Source: Candidatus Moraniibacteriota bacterium (GTDB lineage: Bacteria > Patescibacteriota > Minisyncoccia > CAIUEV01). From it: a stretch of DNA of 11,470 nt. The notes below the pieces were generated by a model, which searched no databases, had not been told where the DNA came from, and was given only the letters and a program-made list of their open reading frames with translations. The position numbers and the translations under genes are program-made. Location: contig VGKB01000025.1 of NCBI GenBank assembly GCA_016867255.1, positions 1 to 11,470 on the forward strand, given 5' to 3'. Shown piece after piece: positions 1 through 9,056 of the stretch (position 1 is its first letter; the number at the start of each line of letters is the position of its first letter).

Positions 1-310
1 TAATCAGGAGTTTTTAAAAATAAAAAAATGCTCCCTGAGAAAAATTATCAGGGGCGACGGACGCCTGTGGAGTATTGCCTGCGCCTCAATTTTAGCCAAA
101 GTATCGCGCGACCATTACATGGAAAGGCTTAGCCAGAGGCATCCCCAGTATAAATTCAACAAGCATAAGGGCTACGGCACTAAATTGCATTTTGAACTGT
201 TGGCAAAACATGGCCCTAGCCGCCATCACCGTTTTTCCTTCGCTCCCTTAAAAAGGAAGGGGCATCAAAAATCATTCGGGAAAAATCGGCCCGAAAACGC
301 GGGCAGGTAA
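1..310 (+). CDS. rnhB: Ribonuclease HII, C-terminal part (5' end outside window)
   Basis: RNase HII cleaves the RNA strand of RNA-DNA hybrids and single ribonucleotides embedded in DNA. The reading frame is open from base 2 to the TAA at 308-310, giving 102 residues of the C-terminal half. Visible family signatures are the GDG segment (residues 17-20 of the fragment), [14 protein letters not shown] (24-37), then [10 protein letters not shown] and [14 protein letters not shown] near the end. The Asp of GDG and the Asp of the VSRD motif match two of the four acidic active-site residues; the first two lie outside the window. The last ~20 residues after SFAPL are basic and not family-conserved. 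The gene converges on the glycosyltransferase gene and its last 95 bases overlap that gene's 3' end. Identity is secure; only the N-terminus is missing. Confidence 0.93.
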   Translation, partial: NQEFLKIKKCSLRKIIRGDGRLWSIACASILAKVSRDHYMERLSQRHPQYKFNKHKGYGTKLHFELLAKHGPSRHHRFSFAPLKRKGHQKSFGKNRPENAGR

Positions 311-1526
311 TTATCTTCTTGAATTCCCTTACGGTCAACTGACGGTTTTTTTGGATTTGCCAGCGTTCTCTTAACAGGCCAAAAAGGTTTCTCAATACGC
401 TTGCCCAGCCCCTAAGCGTTACAGTAAAGACTTTTAACTTACTGCTGTTCTGGACCAGTAGGGCCGCAGGACCTTTCCGTTTCCAGATGCTCTGCAACAA
501 ATAAAGGTAGCGCCGGAAAGCGTGTAGGAGTCCCAAGCCCAGATAGCGTCCGGGGAAATCCCTTAGCAGATTAAAATATTGATTGCGGTGAACAAAATAC
601 GACTTAAAAGGCGAATATGATTTGCCGGTAGCTGAATGGTGGTGGAGAATCTTTATTTCCGGAAGATAAACGCATCCCCAAAAGCGCAGCCGAAGACGCC
701 AAGCTAAGTCCACGTCCTCAAAATAGGCAAAGTAACGGGAGGAAAAAAATTCTTTGATTGGCAGCGGCAGTCCTTTGTCTTTATCACCCGGCGATAAAAT
801 CGCCGCGTGCCAGATTCTCCCTTCATTTTTAGTTCCGTTTTCCCGGTCAAAAAGCGAGGCCGTTTTGAAAGGGGGTAAAGCGACGTCAACCAAAGCTTTT
901 TTCAGGTACAGGACGGCGGAACCGGACGGTCCGAAAACTTCTTTTTTTCTTTGGTATTTGTATGTTTTTTCAGCCACGCCTCGGTTTATAGCGTTGCCAT
1001 CGGGAGATATTTTTATCCCGGCGGCGTCCACCCTATCTTTCGCGTAATAATTAATTACCAGCGGCGCGAAACTGCCGACTTTCCAGTCATTTTTTCGCGA
1101 AAGGAAGGGAAACAGTTTCCTGTCTTGAAGAATATCTTTTTCTCCCTGTCCGCGCAAATGATAATCCGCTGACCGGTGGAAGTCTTTAATAAATTTTGGG
1201 CTCGGGATAGTGTCGTTATTAAGTAGAAGAAAATACTCAAAGTCCAAGAATTCTGCGGCGTAAGTCATAGCTAAATTGTTAGCCAGAGCGAAACCCCCGT
1301 TCTCCGGTAAAATGATCACCCAAAGGGGAACATCTTTCAAAATATTTTCTTTGACGCATTTAACAAGGTATTCTTGGGTCTTGTCCTCTGAGCCGTTATC
1401 CACGATAACCACTCCAAAGTCGCGATTGGTCTGTCTTCCAAGCGCTTCAATTAGTTTTTTCATAAGATCAAGGCGGTCCCAGGTAACGGTAACGACAATG
1501 GATTTGTATTTCTGGGTTGGCGGCAA
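216..1526 (-). CDS. Family 2 glycosyltransferase (rhamnosyltransferase-like)
   Basis: Predicted to transfer a sugar from a nucleotide-sugar donor to a cell-envelope glycan or lipid at the cytoplasmic face of the membrane. The 436-residue product has a GT-A fold: an N-terminal beta strand SIVVTVTW (residues 9-16), [11 protein letters not shown] (40-50), GGFALANN (77-84), the metal-binding DxD equivalent LLNNDT (101-106), [10 protein letters not shown] (198-207), and the catalytic/acceptor motif FEDVDLAWR (269-277) followed by HHHS (295-298). This order fits the WbbL/RfbF-like rhamnosyltransferase group, but donor and acceptor cannot be read from sequence. Residues ~300-436 are a non-conserved basic tail. 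The start is a TTG at 1526; an in-frame stop lies only four codons upstream and there is no ATG before the first beta strand. No ribosome binding site is seen. It is last in the minus-strand series. Confidence 0.88.
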   Translation of the reverse strand: MPPTQKYKSIVVTVTWDRLDLMKKLIEALGRQTNRDFGVVIVDNGSEDKTQEYLVKCVKENILKDVPLWVIILPENGGFALANNLAMTYAAEFLDFEYFLLLNNDTIPSPKFIKDFHRSADYHLRGQGEKDILQDRKLFPFLSRKNDWKVGSFAPLVINYYAKDRVDAAGIKISPDGNAINRGVAEKTYKYQRKKEVFGPSGSAVLYLKKALVDVALPPFKTASLFDRENGTKNEGRIWHAAILSPGDKDKGLPLPIKEFFSSRYFAYFEDVDLAWRLRLRFWGCVYLPEIKILHHHSATGKSYSPFKSYFVHRNQYFNLLRDFPGRYLGLGLLHAFRRYLYLLQSIWKRKGPAALLVQNSSKLKVFTVTLRGWASVLRNLFGLLRERWQIQKNRQLTVREFKKIITCPRFRADFSRMIFDAPSFLRERRKNGDGG

Positions 1527-1577
1527 ATTATTAATTTAGCAAATTAAGCGGATATCTATTTGCAAAATAAATGTTGA

Positions 1578-2555
1578 TTAGTTGATAGGATTTACTATTT
1601 GGCCCTTTTTATCTTTTATCCGGCTCACCCGGATAAACCCGCCGGCGGGGAATATCCTGATGTTTTTCTTTTCTAATTCGTCTCCGAATAAATTCATCCC
1701 TAGTGAGTCTGAAGCTATATGGGGAGCAACAATCATATTAATAAAGGATTTTTCAATTATCTTAACATGATTTTCCGGCCGGTGCATCGTAAGTATTGTT
1801 CCGATTCCAGCGTTAGCCATATGAGGATAAATCTTTTCTGATCCTGTCGTCCCGCCCGTCATATCAACCATTATTTTGCCGCAATAGTTTTTCATGCCGC
1901 CCGCAAAAATTTTAGTAGGGGTTCCCCGCCGCGAACTTTCCTGAAATTCAGGAATCTCAAACATTCTGTTTATTATCTCCTCCACAAATTCGGGTTTTAA
2001 CTCCGCCAGCATTTTAACTAAAAATTCATCCAATAAATTGTCTGTTGGAGAATGAATGTTGATTAAATTAATATTAAGCAGTTTTGCCGTGTCCACTGGC
2101 AAATATTGGTTTGCCATATGCACGGACCGTCCTACTTCTTGGATCCTCCTCCTCATCAATCCTTCAATAATATTGATGGGGACCCCGTACTTTTTATAAA
2201 CATAAAGCTGCATTTCCATATTTTCATCCAGCAGCGCCAAGCTTTTACCAAGGGGGTGGTGGACTAAGACCAAGTCAACGCCCAGCTCCCTTGCCAGCAT
2301 CATATCAGTACCGCTGGGATCTATAACTACTAGGATTTTCTTAATTTCTTTTTGGGGCTGCGCTATATGATGGATTGCCGAATCTAGATAAGGATTCGTT
2401 AATTTTTCCTGCGGAAAATATTCTTTTTGACTTTTGGGCAAAGCGTCATGTTCGCGCTTAATTCTGGCTAGTTGCTTTTGGATTTCCTCCTCCGGCCTTG
2501 GATCGGCTCTCCGCCCCATTTTAATCGCGAGATCGAAGATTTCTTGGATAGTCAT
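1578..2555 (-). CDS. NIF3-like (DUF34) putative dinuclear metal-binding protein
   Basis: Members of the NIF3/DUF34 family (YbgI, YqfO) bind two metal ions; their cellular reaction is not settled and the GTP cyclohydrolase label often attached to them is doubtful. This 325-residue protein keeps the expected ligand pattern: VLVHHPLG (HHP at 99-101), a middle INIHSPTDN (H168, D172) and a C-terminal APHIASDSLG (H279, D283) preceded by VDMTGGTTGSEKI and TMHRPENH. The N-terminal ~60 residues are charged and helical, and the sequence diverges from the standard YbgI type, so it belongs to a distant branch. The ATG at 2555 is chosen; a TTG three codons upstream (2564) would add MSH. The ATG overlaps the TGA of a possible 13-codon leader ORF as ATGA. 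The gap to prfB upstream is about 100 bases. Confidence 0.75.
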   Translation of the reverse strand: MTIQEIFDLAIKMGRRADPRPEEEIQKQLARIKREHDALPKSQKEYFPQEKLTNPYLDSAIHHIAQPQKEIKKILVVIDPSGTDMMLARELGVDLVLVHHPLGKSLALLDENMEMQLYVYKKYGVPINIIEGLMRRRIQEVGRSVHMANQYLPVDTAKLLNINLINIHSPTDNLLDEFLVKMLAELKPEFVEEIINRMFEIPEFQESSRRGTPTKIFAGGMKNYCGKIMVDMTGGTTGSEKIYPHMANAGIGTILTMHRPENHVKIIEKSFINMIVAPHIASDSLGMNLFGDELEKKNIRIFPAGGFIRVSRIKDKKGQIVNPIN

Positions 2556-2593
2556 ATGAGACAATTTATATATAATTTTAATTTGATTTGCAT
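2552..2593 (-). CDS. Possible 13-codon leader ORF before the NIF3-like gene
   Basis: On the minus strand an ATG at 2593 opens MQIKLKLYINCLI and stops with TGA at 2554-2552, which overlaps the ATG of the NIF3-like gene as ATGA. A purine-rich GGAAAGGA lies at about 2604-2611, 10 bases before this ATG, and is a better Shine-Dalgarno than the NIF3-like gene itself has. This geometry allows translational coupling. An ORF this short occurs easily by chance in AT-rich DNA, so it is a hypothesis only. Confidence 0.25.
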   Translation of the reverse strand: MQIKLKLYINCLI

Positions 2594-2642
2594 AAAAACT
2601 ATTCCTTTCCTACAACTTCTTATCTTACCGTTTTTCCTTTTG

Positions 2643-2661
2643 GGCAAGCCGGCTACCTTGC
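2643..2661. repeat. Short GCCGGC-centred inverted repeat after prfB
   Basis: Immediately after the prfB stop codon the plus strand reads GGCAAGCCGGCTACCTTGC, with GCAAG/CTTGC arms and an internal GCCGGC. It can fold into a small hairpin but has no clean T-run behind it, so it is only a weak terminator candidate. A similar GCCGGC-centred palindrome is at 10278-10298. Confidence 0.35.
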
Positions 2662-3778
2662 TTATCGGCTCCCAGCATTCCATTCCAAGTATTTCTTTAT
2701 TAGCTCGTCTAGATTTCCGTTCAAGACTTTGTTTACGTCGGAAATTGAGAAGCCGCTGCGGTGGTCTTTGACCATGGTGTAAGGGTGGAGGACGTAGGAG
2801 CGAATCTGGTGGCCAAAAGCGGCTTCTTTGCGTTCCCCGCGCAGATCACTTAGGTTTTTTTGGCGCTCCTCCTCCAGCCGCCGGAACACTTTGGCTTTAA
2901 GAATTTGCATTGCCAGTTGCTTATTTTGCATCTGACTGCGTTCATTTTGGCAAACAACGGTAATATTAGTGGGAATATGAGTAACACGAACCGCGGAAGA
3001 AGTGGTATTGACGTGCTGGCCGCCCGGGCCGCCGGCGCGGAAAGTGTCAATTTTTAAGTCTTTTTCGCTAACCTCAAGCTTATTATCAGGAATCAGCGGT
3101 ACCACCTCCACTGAAACAAAGGAGGTCTCCCGAGTCTTTGCCACATTAAAGGGCGACAGCCGTACCAGCCGGTGGATACCGTGTTCGCCTTTAAGGTAGC
3201 CGTAAGCGTATTTCCCTTTTATTTGCAATTCCGCGCTTTTAATGCCGGCTTCTTTGCCAAGAGACTTATCTATAATTTTGGCTTCAAAGCCCTTTTGTTC
3301 AAGATATTTAAGGTACATGCGCAAAAGCATTTCCGCGAAGTCTTGGGCATCAGTGCCGCCCGCGCCCGACCTGATGGCAAGCGCCGCGTCGCCGCGGTCA
3401 TATTTACCGGAAAAAGTAAGCAGGATTTCTTTTTCCCTTAATTCAGCCAAAACATTGGCGACTTCCTGCTCCCAGTGAAAAATACTTTTTTGATAATCCT
3501 TATCTTTTTCCCCGATTGATTCAAGTAATTCTTGTTCTTCTTTAAGATCAGCAATTTTGTTATTTATTTCTTCCCAAAAAAACAATTCATCCTCCCTGTC
3601 TTTCAGTTCAACCGAAAGCGACCTGGCTTTTCTCTGATCGCGCCAAACATTTTCCCGCTCTAATTTTAACCTTAAATCAACGGTTTCTTTTTTTAACTTA
3701 TTAAGGTCAAAGATAGTGGGTTAGTTTGCTCCAAAGGTCTAAAAGATGTTGCCAGTGATTCACTTTTTGGTTGTCCAT
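2662..3778 (-). CDS. prfB: Peptide chain release factor 2 (programmed +1 frameshift)
   Basis: RF2 recognises UAA and UGA stop codons on the ribosome and triggers peptide release. The main frame contains RSGAGGTDAQDF, the RF2-type anticodon-mimic tripeptide SPF (about residues 208-210) and the catalytic RAGGPGGQHVN loop (GGQ at about 252-254). The frame downstream of 3720 has no proper start: it reaches TAA at 3721-3723. The true start is the ATG at 3778 in the other frame, encoding MDNQKVNHWQHLLDLWSKLTHYL, followed by UGA within CTT-TGA-C at 3712-3706. A +1 shift there joins Leu23 to Asp24 and gives 371 residues, the usual RF2 length. Low RF2 would favour frameshifting and so raise RF2 synthesis. 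No ribosome binding site precedes the ATG. The TTG at 3585 is an internal Leu codon, not a start. Confidence 0.95.
3706..3712 (-). promoter_or_regulatory. RF2 programmed +1 frameshift site (CTTTGAC)
   Basis: The minus strand reads CAC TAT CTT TGA C; the zero frame stops at UGA after 23 codons and the +1 frame continues with GAC. This is the same heptamer and the same Tyr-Leu-stop-Asp context as in E. coli prfB. The Shine-Dalgarno-like stimulator that usually lies just upstream is absent here: the ten bases before CTT are AACCCACTAT. Confidence 0.93.
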
Positions 3779-3793
3779 TTTGCTAAGTAAATT

Positions 3794-3799
3794 ATTATA
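3794..3799 (-). promoter_or_regulatory. Possible -10 element before prfB (TATAAT)
   Basis: A perfect TATAAT on the minus strand ends 15 bases before the prfB ATG, which would place transcription start around 3787 and leave a leader of only about 9 bases. No convincing -35 hexamer is present at 16-18 bases; the upstream bases belong to the heptamer repeat. Confidence 0.35.
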
Positions 3800-3878
3800 A
3801 AGCACAAAGCGCAAAGTATAAAGTATAAATTTCGGGAGGTATTCTTATTTGAATTTTTGTACTTTACCCCTTTGTACC

Positions 3879-3881
<3 letters not shown>
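3798..3881. repeat. Imperfect palindrome built of 7-base units, atpD-prfB gap
   Basis: The left arm at 3799-3830 is a run of heptamers: AAAGCAC, AAAGCGC, AAAGTAT, AAAGTAT, AAAT. The right arm at 3853-3881 is its approximate reverse complement (TAAGGTACAAAGGGG and onward when read on the minus strand), with a few mismatches and a one-base gap. The right arm ends on the atpD stop codon. The element could fold into a long hairpin in RNA and may serve as a processing or termination signal, although it has no T-run. Confidence 0.7.
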
Positions 3882-5811
<1,930 letters not shown>

Positions 5812-5851
5812 TGAAAAATTTTTAGTAGTCTATACCCATTACCATTTTACT

Positions 5852-6235
5852 TTATGTCTTTTCCAGCTTTCTCTTACCGCTTGTCATTGTGTGGCGAACA
5901 TTGCCTCGAACGGTTCGGGAGTTAGTTTTGGTTTGCTGACCGCGAGCCGGCAAATTTCTGGCGTGCCGAGTACCCCGGTAGCAGCCGATCTCCTTAAGTC
6001 TTTTAACATTGGAAGTGACTTCGTGGCGTAGCTCCCCCTCAATTTTTAGCTTTTCAATAACATTTTTAAGCTCGTTAATTTCACTTGGGCTTAAGAATTT
6101 TGCTCTTTTATCGCCGTTTAAGCTGGTTTTTTTGAGAATTTCAGCACTCCGCGATTTCCCGATCCCGTAAATATAAGTTAGCGCTATTTCCAGTCTTTTA
6201 TTGTCGGGAATGTTCACCCCAGCGATTCTTGGCAC
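5852..6235 (-). CDS. rpsM: Small ribosomal subunit protein uS13
   Basis: 30S head protein contacting 23S rRNA/uL5 bridges and the P-site tRNA through its C-terminal tail. The 127 residues match throughout: [61 protein letters not shown]. The start is GTG at 6235, exactly at the conserved MPRIAGV; no other start fits. The 5' region is filled by a 9-base-unit palindrome (6241-6345) and no Shine-Dalgarno is seen. Gene order rpmJ-rpsM-rpsK is the standard bacterial one. Confidence 0.97.
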   Translation of the reverse strand: MPRIAGVNIPDNKRLEIALTYIYGIGKSRSAEILKKTSLNGDKRAKFLSPSEINELKNVIEKLKIEGELRHEVTSNVKRLKEIGCYRGTRHARNLPARGQQTKTNSRTVRGNVRHTMTSGKRKLEKT

Positions 6236-6240
6236 GTCTT

Positions 6241-6345
6241 AAGTTTATCAAATTAGTCAAGTTCATAAAGCTTATCAAGAAGCTTCATATATTGCGCCCG
6301 TTCTTCTTGATAAACTTAACAAACCTGACAGACTTTACAAACTAA
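6241..6345. repeat. Imperfect palindrome built of 9-base units, rpmJ-rpsM gap
   Basis: Arms at 6256-6282 and 6303-6329 are complementary at 22 of 27 positions around a 20-base loop. The right arm and its continuation read as nonamers: TTGATAAAC, TTAACAAAC, CTGACAGAC, TTTACAAAC. The left arm, read on the minus strand, is TTGATAAGC, TTTATGAAC, TTGACTAAT, TTGATAAAC. The same unit (TTGATAAAC, TTAATGAAC, TTGATGAAC) recurs at the alaS start (9048-9080). Within the left arm TTGATA and TAATTT are 17 bases apart on the minus strand and might act as a weak promoter for rpsM. Confidence 0.72.
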
Positions 6346-6347
6346 AC

Positions 6348-6464
6348 TTATCCCTGTCTCTGCTTATGGCGGGGGTTGCGTTTACAAACGACGTAAACTT
6401 TCTTCTTGCGGCGGACAACTTTGCATTCACGGCAAATCGGCTTTACCGAAGCTTTGACTTTCAT
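6348..6464 (-). CDS. rpmJ: Large ribosomal subunit protein bL36
   Basis: A 38-residue zinc-ribbon protein of the 50S subunit. The sequence [15 protein letters not shown] begins at the ATG at 6464 and the product ends with NPRHKQRQG. The zinc ligands C11, C14, C27 and H33 are all present (the zinc-binding form of bL36). The open frame continues 24 codons upstream to another start, but those codons lie inside the 7-base-unit palindrome and are not conserved, so they are not part of the gene. It lies between infA and rpsM as in most bacteria. Confidence 0.97.
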   Translation of the reverse strand: MKVKASVKPICRECKVVRRKKKVYVVCKRNPRHKQRQG

Positions 6465-6474
6465 AAATAAAAAA

Positions 6475-6555
6475 GTAATGTGTAAGGGGTAATGCGTAAT
6501 TTGCACGGGAAGAAAGATCCCCAGTGCATATTGCACATTACACTTTACACATTAC
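6475..6555. repeat. Imperfect palindrome built of 7-base units, infA-rpmJ gap
   Basis: Arms 6475-6506 and 6524-6555 match as reverse complements at 27 of 32 positions. The left arm reads TAATGTG, TAAGGGG, TAATGCG, TAATTTG, CAC. The right arm read backwards is TAATGTG, TAAAGTG, TAATGTG, CAATATG, CAC. The 17-base loop contains its own small stem GGGA/TCCC. Mismatches lie at the same unit positions, so the heptamer pattern is itself conserved. Nearly the whole infA-rpmJ spacer is this element. Confidence 0.78.
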
Positions 6556-6561
6556 CGGCAG

Positions 6562-6774
6562 TTACAGTCTGCGCACAATTCTTCCTTTTGTCAAGTCGTA
6601 AGGGCTTATCTCCACCTGCACTTTGTCGCCCGGGAGGAGTTTAATGTAGTTGACCCTCATTCGGCCGGAAATGTGGCACAATACCTCGTGGCCGTTTGTG
6701 AGTTTTACCTGAAAAGTGGCATTAGGCAAGGTCTCAAGCACTTCCCCTTCAAATTTTACGATTTCCTTTTCCAT
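6562..6774 (-). CDS. infA: Translation initiation factor IF-1
   Basis: Small OB-fold protein that occupies the ribosomal A site during initiation. The 70 residues match the family end to end: [57 protein letters not shown]. The length is normal. The ATG at 6774 gives [11 protein letters not shown]; no clear ribosome binding site. It is 97 bases upstream of rpmJ (the spacer being a palindromic repeat) and 43 bases downstream of rnpA. The usual upstream partners secY, adk and map are not here. Confidence 0.97.
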   Translation of the reverse strand: MEKEIVKFEGEVLETLPNATFQVKLTNGHEVLCHISGRMRVNYIKLLPGDKVQVEISPYDLTKGRIVRRL

Positions 6775-6817
6775 GTTCTATTGATAGTGATCTGTTCTCC
6801 ACTTTAAGACCTATTTT

Positions 6818-7159
6818 TTATTGTGGCAATAAATTCAGTAGAGAAGCTAGTTCTTTCTGAATGTCCCCGAGTTGCCATTTCCTTTTTTTCGCATAAGCAA
6901 GAATGATGATTCGCCAACTGCCGGGCAGGGTAAAGATTAAATCTTTTTCCAGCGCGCTTCTGATTTGCCTTTTTAACTTATTCCGCTCAACCGCCTTTTT
7001 AACGGTCTTTTTTGCTATTACGATGCCGATTCTGCTCGGTTCGTTTTTATTATCCGCCGGAAGCACGACCAAAACGAAAGATTTTCCGCGAATCCGGCGG
7101 CCCTTTTTGAAAACAAGATTGAAGTCAGTTCTATTAAGACGAAATTGTTTGGGAAGCAC
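6818..7159 (-). CDS. rnpA: Ribonuclease P protein component
   Basis: Binds RNase P RNA and helps it cleave 5' leaders from pre-tRNAs. The 113-residue product has the typical layout: LNRTDFNLVFKKGRRIRGKSFVL at the N-terminus, IGIVIAKKTVKKAVERNKLKRQIR (the basic RNR-type motif, residues 56-67), and a C-terminal IIILAYAKKRKW segment. The start is GTG at 7159. Bacterial rnpA nearly always follows rpmH; no rpmH is present, and the gene instead follows alaS after 31 bases. Placing it between alaS and infA keeps it with translation genes. Confidence 0.95.
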   Translation of the reverse strand: MLPKQFRLNRTDFNLVFKKGRRIRGKSFVLVVLPADNKNEPSRIGIVIAKKTVKKAVERNKLKRQIRSALEKDLIFTLPGSWRIIILAYAKKRKWQLGDIQKELASLLNLLPQ

Positions 7160-7190
7160 GATAATAAATCAAAATTCAGATGCTTAATTT

Positions 7191-9056
7191 TTAATTTTCT
7201 AGTACCGCTTTAATCCTTCTTACTCCCGCGCTAACCGCTTCCTCTTTTATAATCTTAAATCTACCCAGCTCACCAATGTTTTTCACGTGAGGACCGCCGC
7301 AGATCTCTTTGCTAAAAGGAGTGTCTTCCCCGCCTATGGAGTAAACCTTCACTTTTTCATCATAGCGGTCTTCAAAAAATCCCAGGGCGCCAGATTGGAG
7401 AGCTTTTTTGCTATCCATTTCGGAATATTGGACCGGTAGTTTATCCGCAATGGCTTTATTTACCAAACTCTCAACCTGATTTAGCTGTTCCTCACTGAGT
7501 TTTTCCGGGTAAGAGAAATCAAAGCGCAACCGTTCGGGGTTTATGTTGCTGCCCTTTTGCCAAACATCCAGTCCCAAAACTTTGCGCAGAGCCGCTTGGA
7601 GCAGGTGAGTGGCGGTATGGAGCTTAACCGTTTCCGGGCTGACGTCTACCAGTCCTCCCGCAAAGCGCGCAGGTGAGCCATTATGAGAAATTTTTCGGTG
7701 TTTGTTAAAAGATGCCTTAAAACCTTTTCTGTCAACTTGAATGTTTTTTTGGGCGGCCAGTTCTTCCGTCAGCTCAAAAGGGAAGCCGTAAGTGGCAAAA
7801 AGCCGAAAAGCTTCTTCACCGCTAATGCTTCCCTTCTTAGCAATTTTTTTCCATTCTTTCAGCCCCTTCTCCAGCGTCCCCTTAAATTTTTCTTCTTCTC
7901 CTCTTAGCTCCTTCAGGATGAAATTATAGTTTCTGCCCAACTCGGGGTAAATCGGAACATAATTATCCACTATGGTTCTCACGACCTGTTCAAAGAAATT
8001 TTGGTTTGCGTCCGTAATGTTGAGAGTTTTTTGGTAATGGGTAGCCCGGCGAATCAATTTCCTGAGAATGTAACCGCGATCTTCGTTTGACGGCCTGATG
8101 CCGGAATCGTCCCCCATAATCATAACTGTGGCGCGCAGGTGATCGGCGATGATTCTCATAGCGCGGGTGACTTCCGGCTGTGACTTATAGCTTAATTGAC
8201 TTTCGGTTTCAATAATTGCGATGATGGGGGCAAAAAGATCAGTCCGGAAAATGTCTTGTTCTCCCGAAACGACGGCGCAAGCCCTTTCCAAGCCCATGCC
8301 GGTATCCACGTTTTTTTGAGCCAGCTTTTCGTAGGTTCCGTCATTTTTTTGGTATTCCATAAAGACATTATTCCAGACTTCCCAGAATTTTTCGTCGTTA
8401 AAGCCGGGCCTTTCCATTTGTAGATTTGGCTCCCCTTCACCCCAAAAATAAAATATTTCCGTGTCTGGTCCCTGCGGGCCGGGATGTTTACCTCCCGCCG
8501 GCCACCAATTGTCTTCCTTGCCCAGCAAAAATACGCGGTAAGAAGGCAATAATTTTTTTGTTTTTGGCGCTAAGTCTTCTTTGCCGAAAACCCTCGCGTC
8601 AATTCCAAACTGGGCAAAAGTATCTTTCCAAACAGCAATTGATTCATCGTCAAGCGGGCTGTCTTTGTCGCCGGAAAAAACACTCACGTAGATTTTTCGG
8701 CAGTCTATCCCTAGTCCATATTCGTTGTTTGTGAGAAAGTCAAAACTCCATTTGATAGATTCTTTTTTAAAATAGTCTCCCAGCGACCAATTTCCCAACA
8801 TTTCAAAGAAGGTATTATGGGTGGGATCGCCAACTTCGTCAATGTCCGTGAGGCGAACGCATTTTTGGTGATTGGCCAATCTCACCCCCCGGGGATGCCT
8901 CTCGCCCAAGAGATACGGTACCAGCGGCTGCATACCGGCAGTGGTGAAAAGCACGCTTGGGTCGTTTTCCGGCACCAAAGAAGCGGAGGGCAAGATCGCG
9001 TGCCCCCGCAGCTTAAAAAAATCTAAAAAATTTTTTCTAATCTCAATGGAGTTCAT
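7191..9056 (-). CDS. alaS: Alanyl-tRNA synthetase, compact form
   Basis: Attaches alanine to tRNA-Ala and hydrolyses mischarged Ser/Gly. Residues (from the ATG at 9056) include the class II core SLVPENDPSVLFTTAGMQPLVPYL, QKCVRLTDIDEVG, FFEMLGNWSLGDYFKKE, and DTGMGLERACAVV. The editing-site HTATH (480-484) and CGGPH (586-590) are both present. The protein is 621 residues against about 875 in E. coli. It ends right after the SAD editing domain, so the C-Ala (DHHA1-type) domain is missing, and the TPFYAESGGQ beta-barrel normally before HTATH is replaced by ~20 residues. This short form is familiar from CPR and some Firmicutes/Chloroflexi. The start is ambiguous among ATGs at 9077, 9065 and 9056, all generated by the 9-base repeat; 9056 (MNSIEIRKNFLDFF) fits homologues best. 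Confidence 0.95.
   Translation of the reverse strand: MNSIEIRKNFLDFFKLRGHAILPSASLVPENDPSVLFTTAGMQPLVPYLLGERHPRGVRLANHQKCVRLTDIDEVGDPTHNTFFEMLGNWSLGDYFKKESIKWSFDFLTNNEYGLGIDCRKIYVSVFSGDKDSPLDDESIAVWKDTFAQFGIDARVFGKEDLAPKTKKLLPSYRVFLLGKEDNWWPAGGKHPGPQGPDTEIFYFWGEGEPNLQMERPGFNDEKFWEVWNNVFMEYQKNDGTYEKLAQKNVDTGMGLERACAVVSGEQDIFRTDLFAPIIAIIETESQLSYKSQPEVTRAMRIIADHLRATVMIMGDDSGIRPSNEDRGYILRKLIRRATHYQKTLNITDANQNFFEQVVRTIVDNYVPIYPELGRNYNFILKELRGEEEKFKGTLEKGLKEWKKIAKKGSISGEEAFRLFATYGFPFELTEELAAQKNIQVDRKGFKASFNKHRKISHNGSPARFAGGLVDVSPETVKLHTATHLLQAALRKVLGLDVWQKGSNINPERLRFDFSYPEKLSEEQLNQVESLVNKAIADKLPVQYSEMDSKKALQSGALGFFEDRYDEKVKVYSIGGEDTPFSKEICGGPHVKNIGELGRFKIIKEEAVSAGVRRIKAVLEN

Noticed and set aside
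311..1526. Several + strand ORFs of 60-100 codons opposite the glycosyltransferase
   Set aside because: They lie antisense to clear GT-A motifs and show no recognisable protein features.
2662..3585. RF2 as a 307-residue protein starting at TTG 3585
   Set aside because: The conserved N-terminal helical domain continues upstream in frame to 3718 and the CTTTGAC frameshift site connects to an ATG at 3778; the TTG is an internal Leu codon.
3799..3830. CRISPR array from regular heptamer repeats
   Set aside because: Units are 7 bases, tandem and degenerate, with no spacers; no cas genes are present.
6465..6536. N-terminal extension of bL36 from an ATG at 6536
   Set aside because: The extra codons are the heptamer palindrome read in frame, and the bL36 sequence begins exactly at the ATG at 6464.
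8426..8734. 102-codon + strand ORF opposite alaS
   Set aside because: Antisense to conserved AlaRS codons; the composition is that of a reverse-frame shadow.
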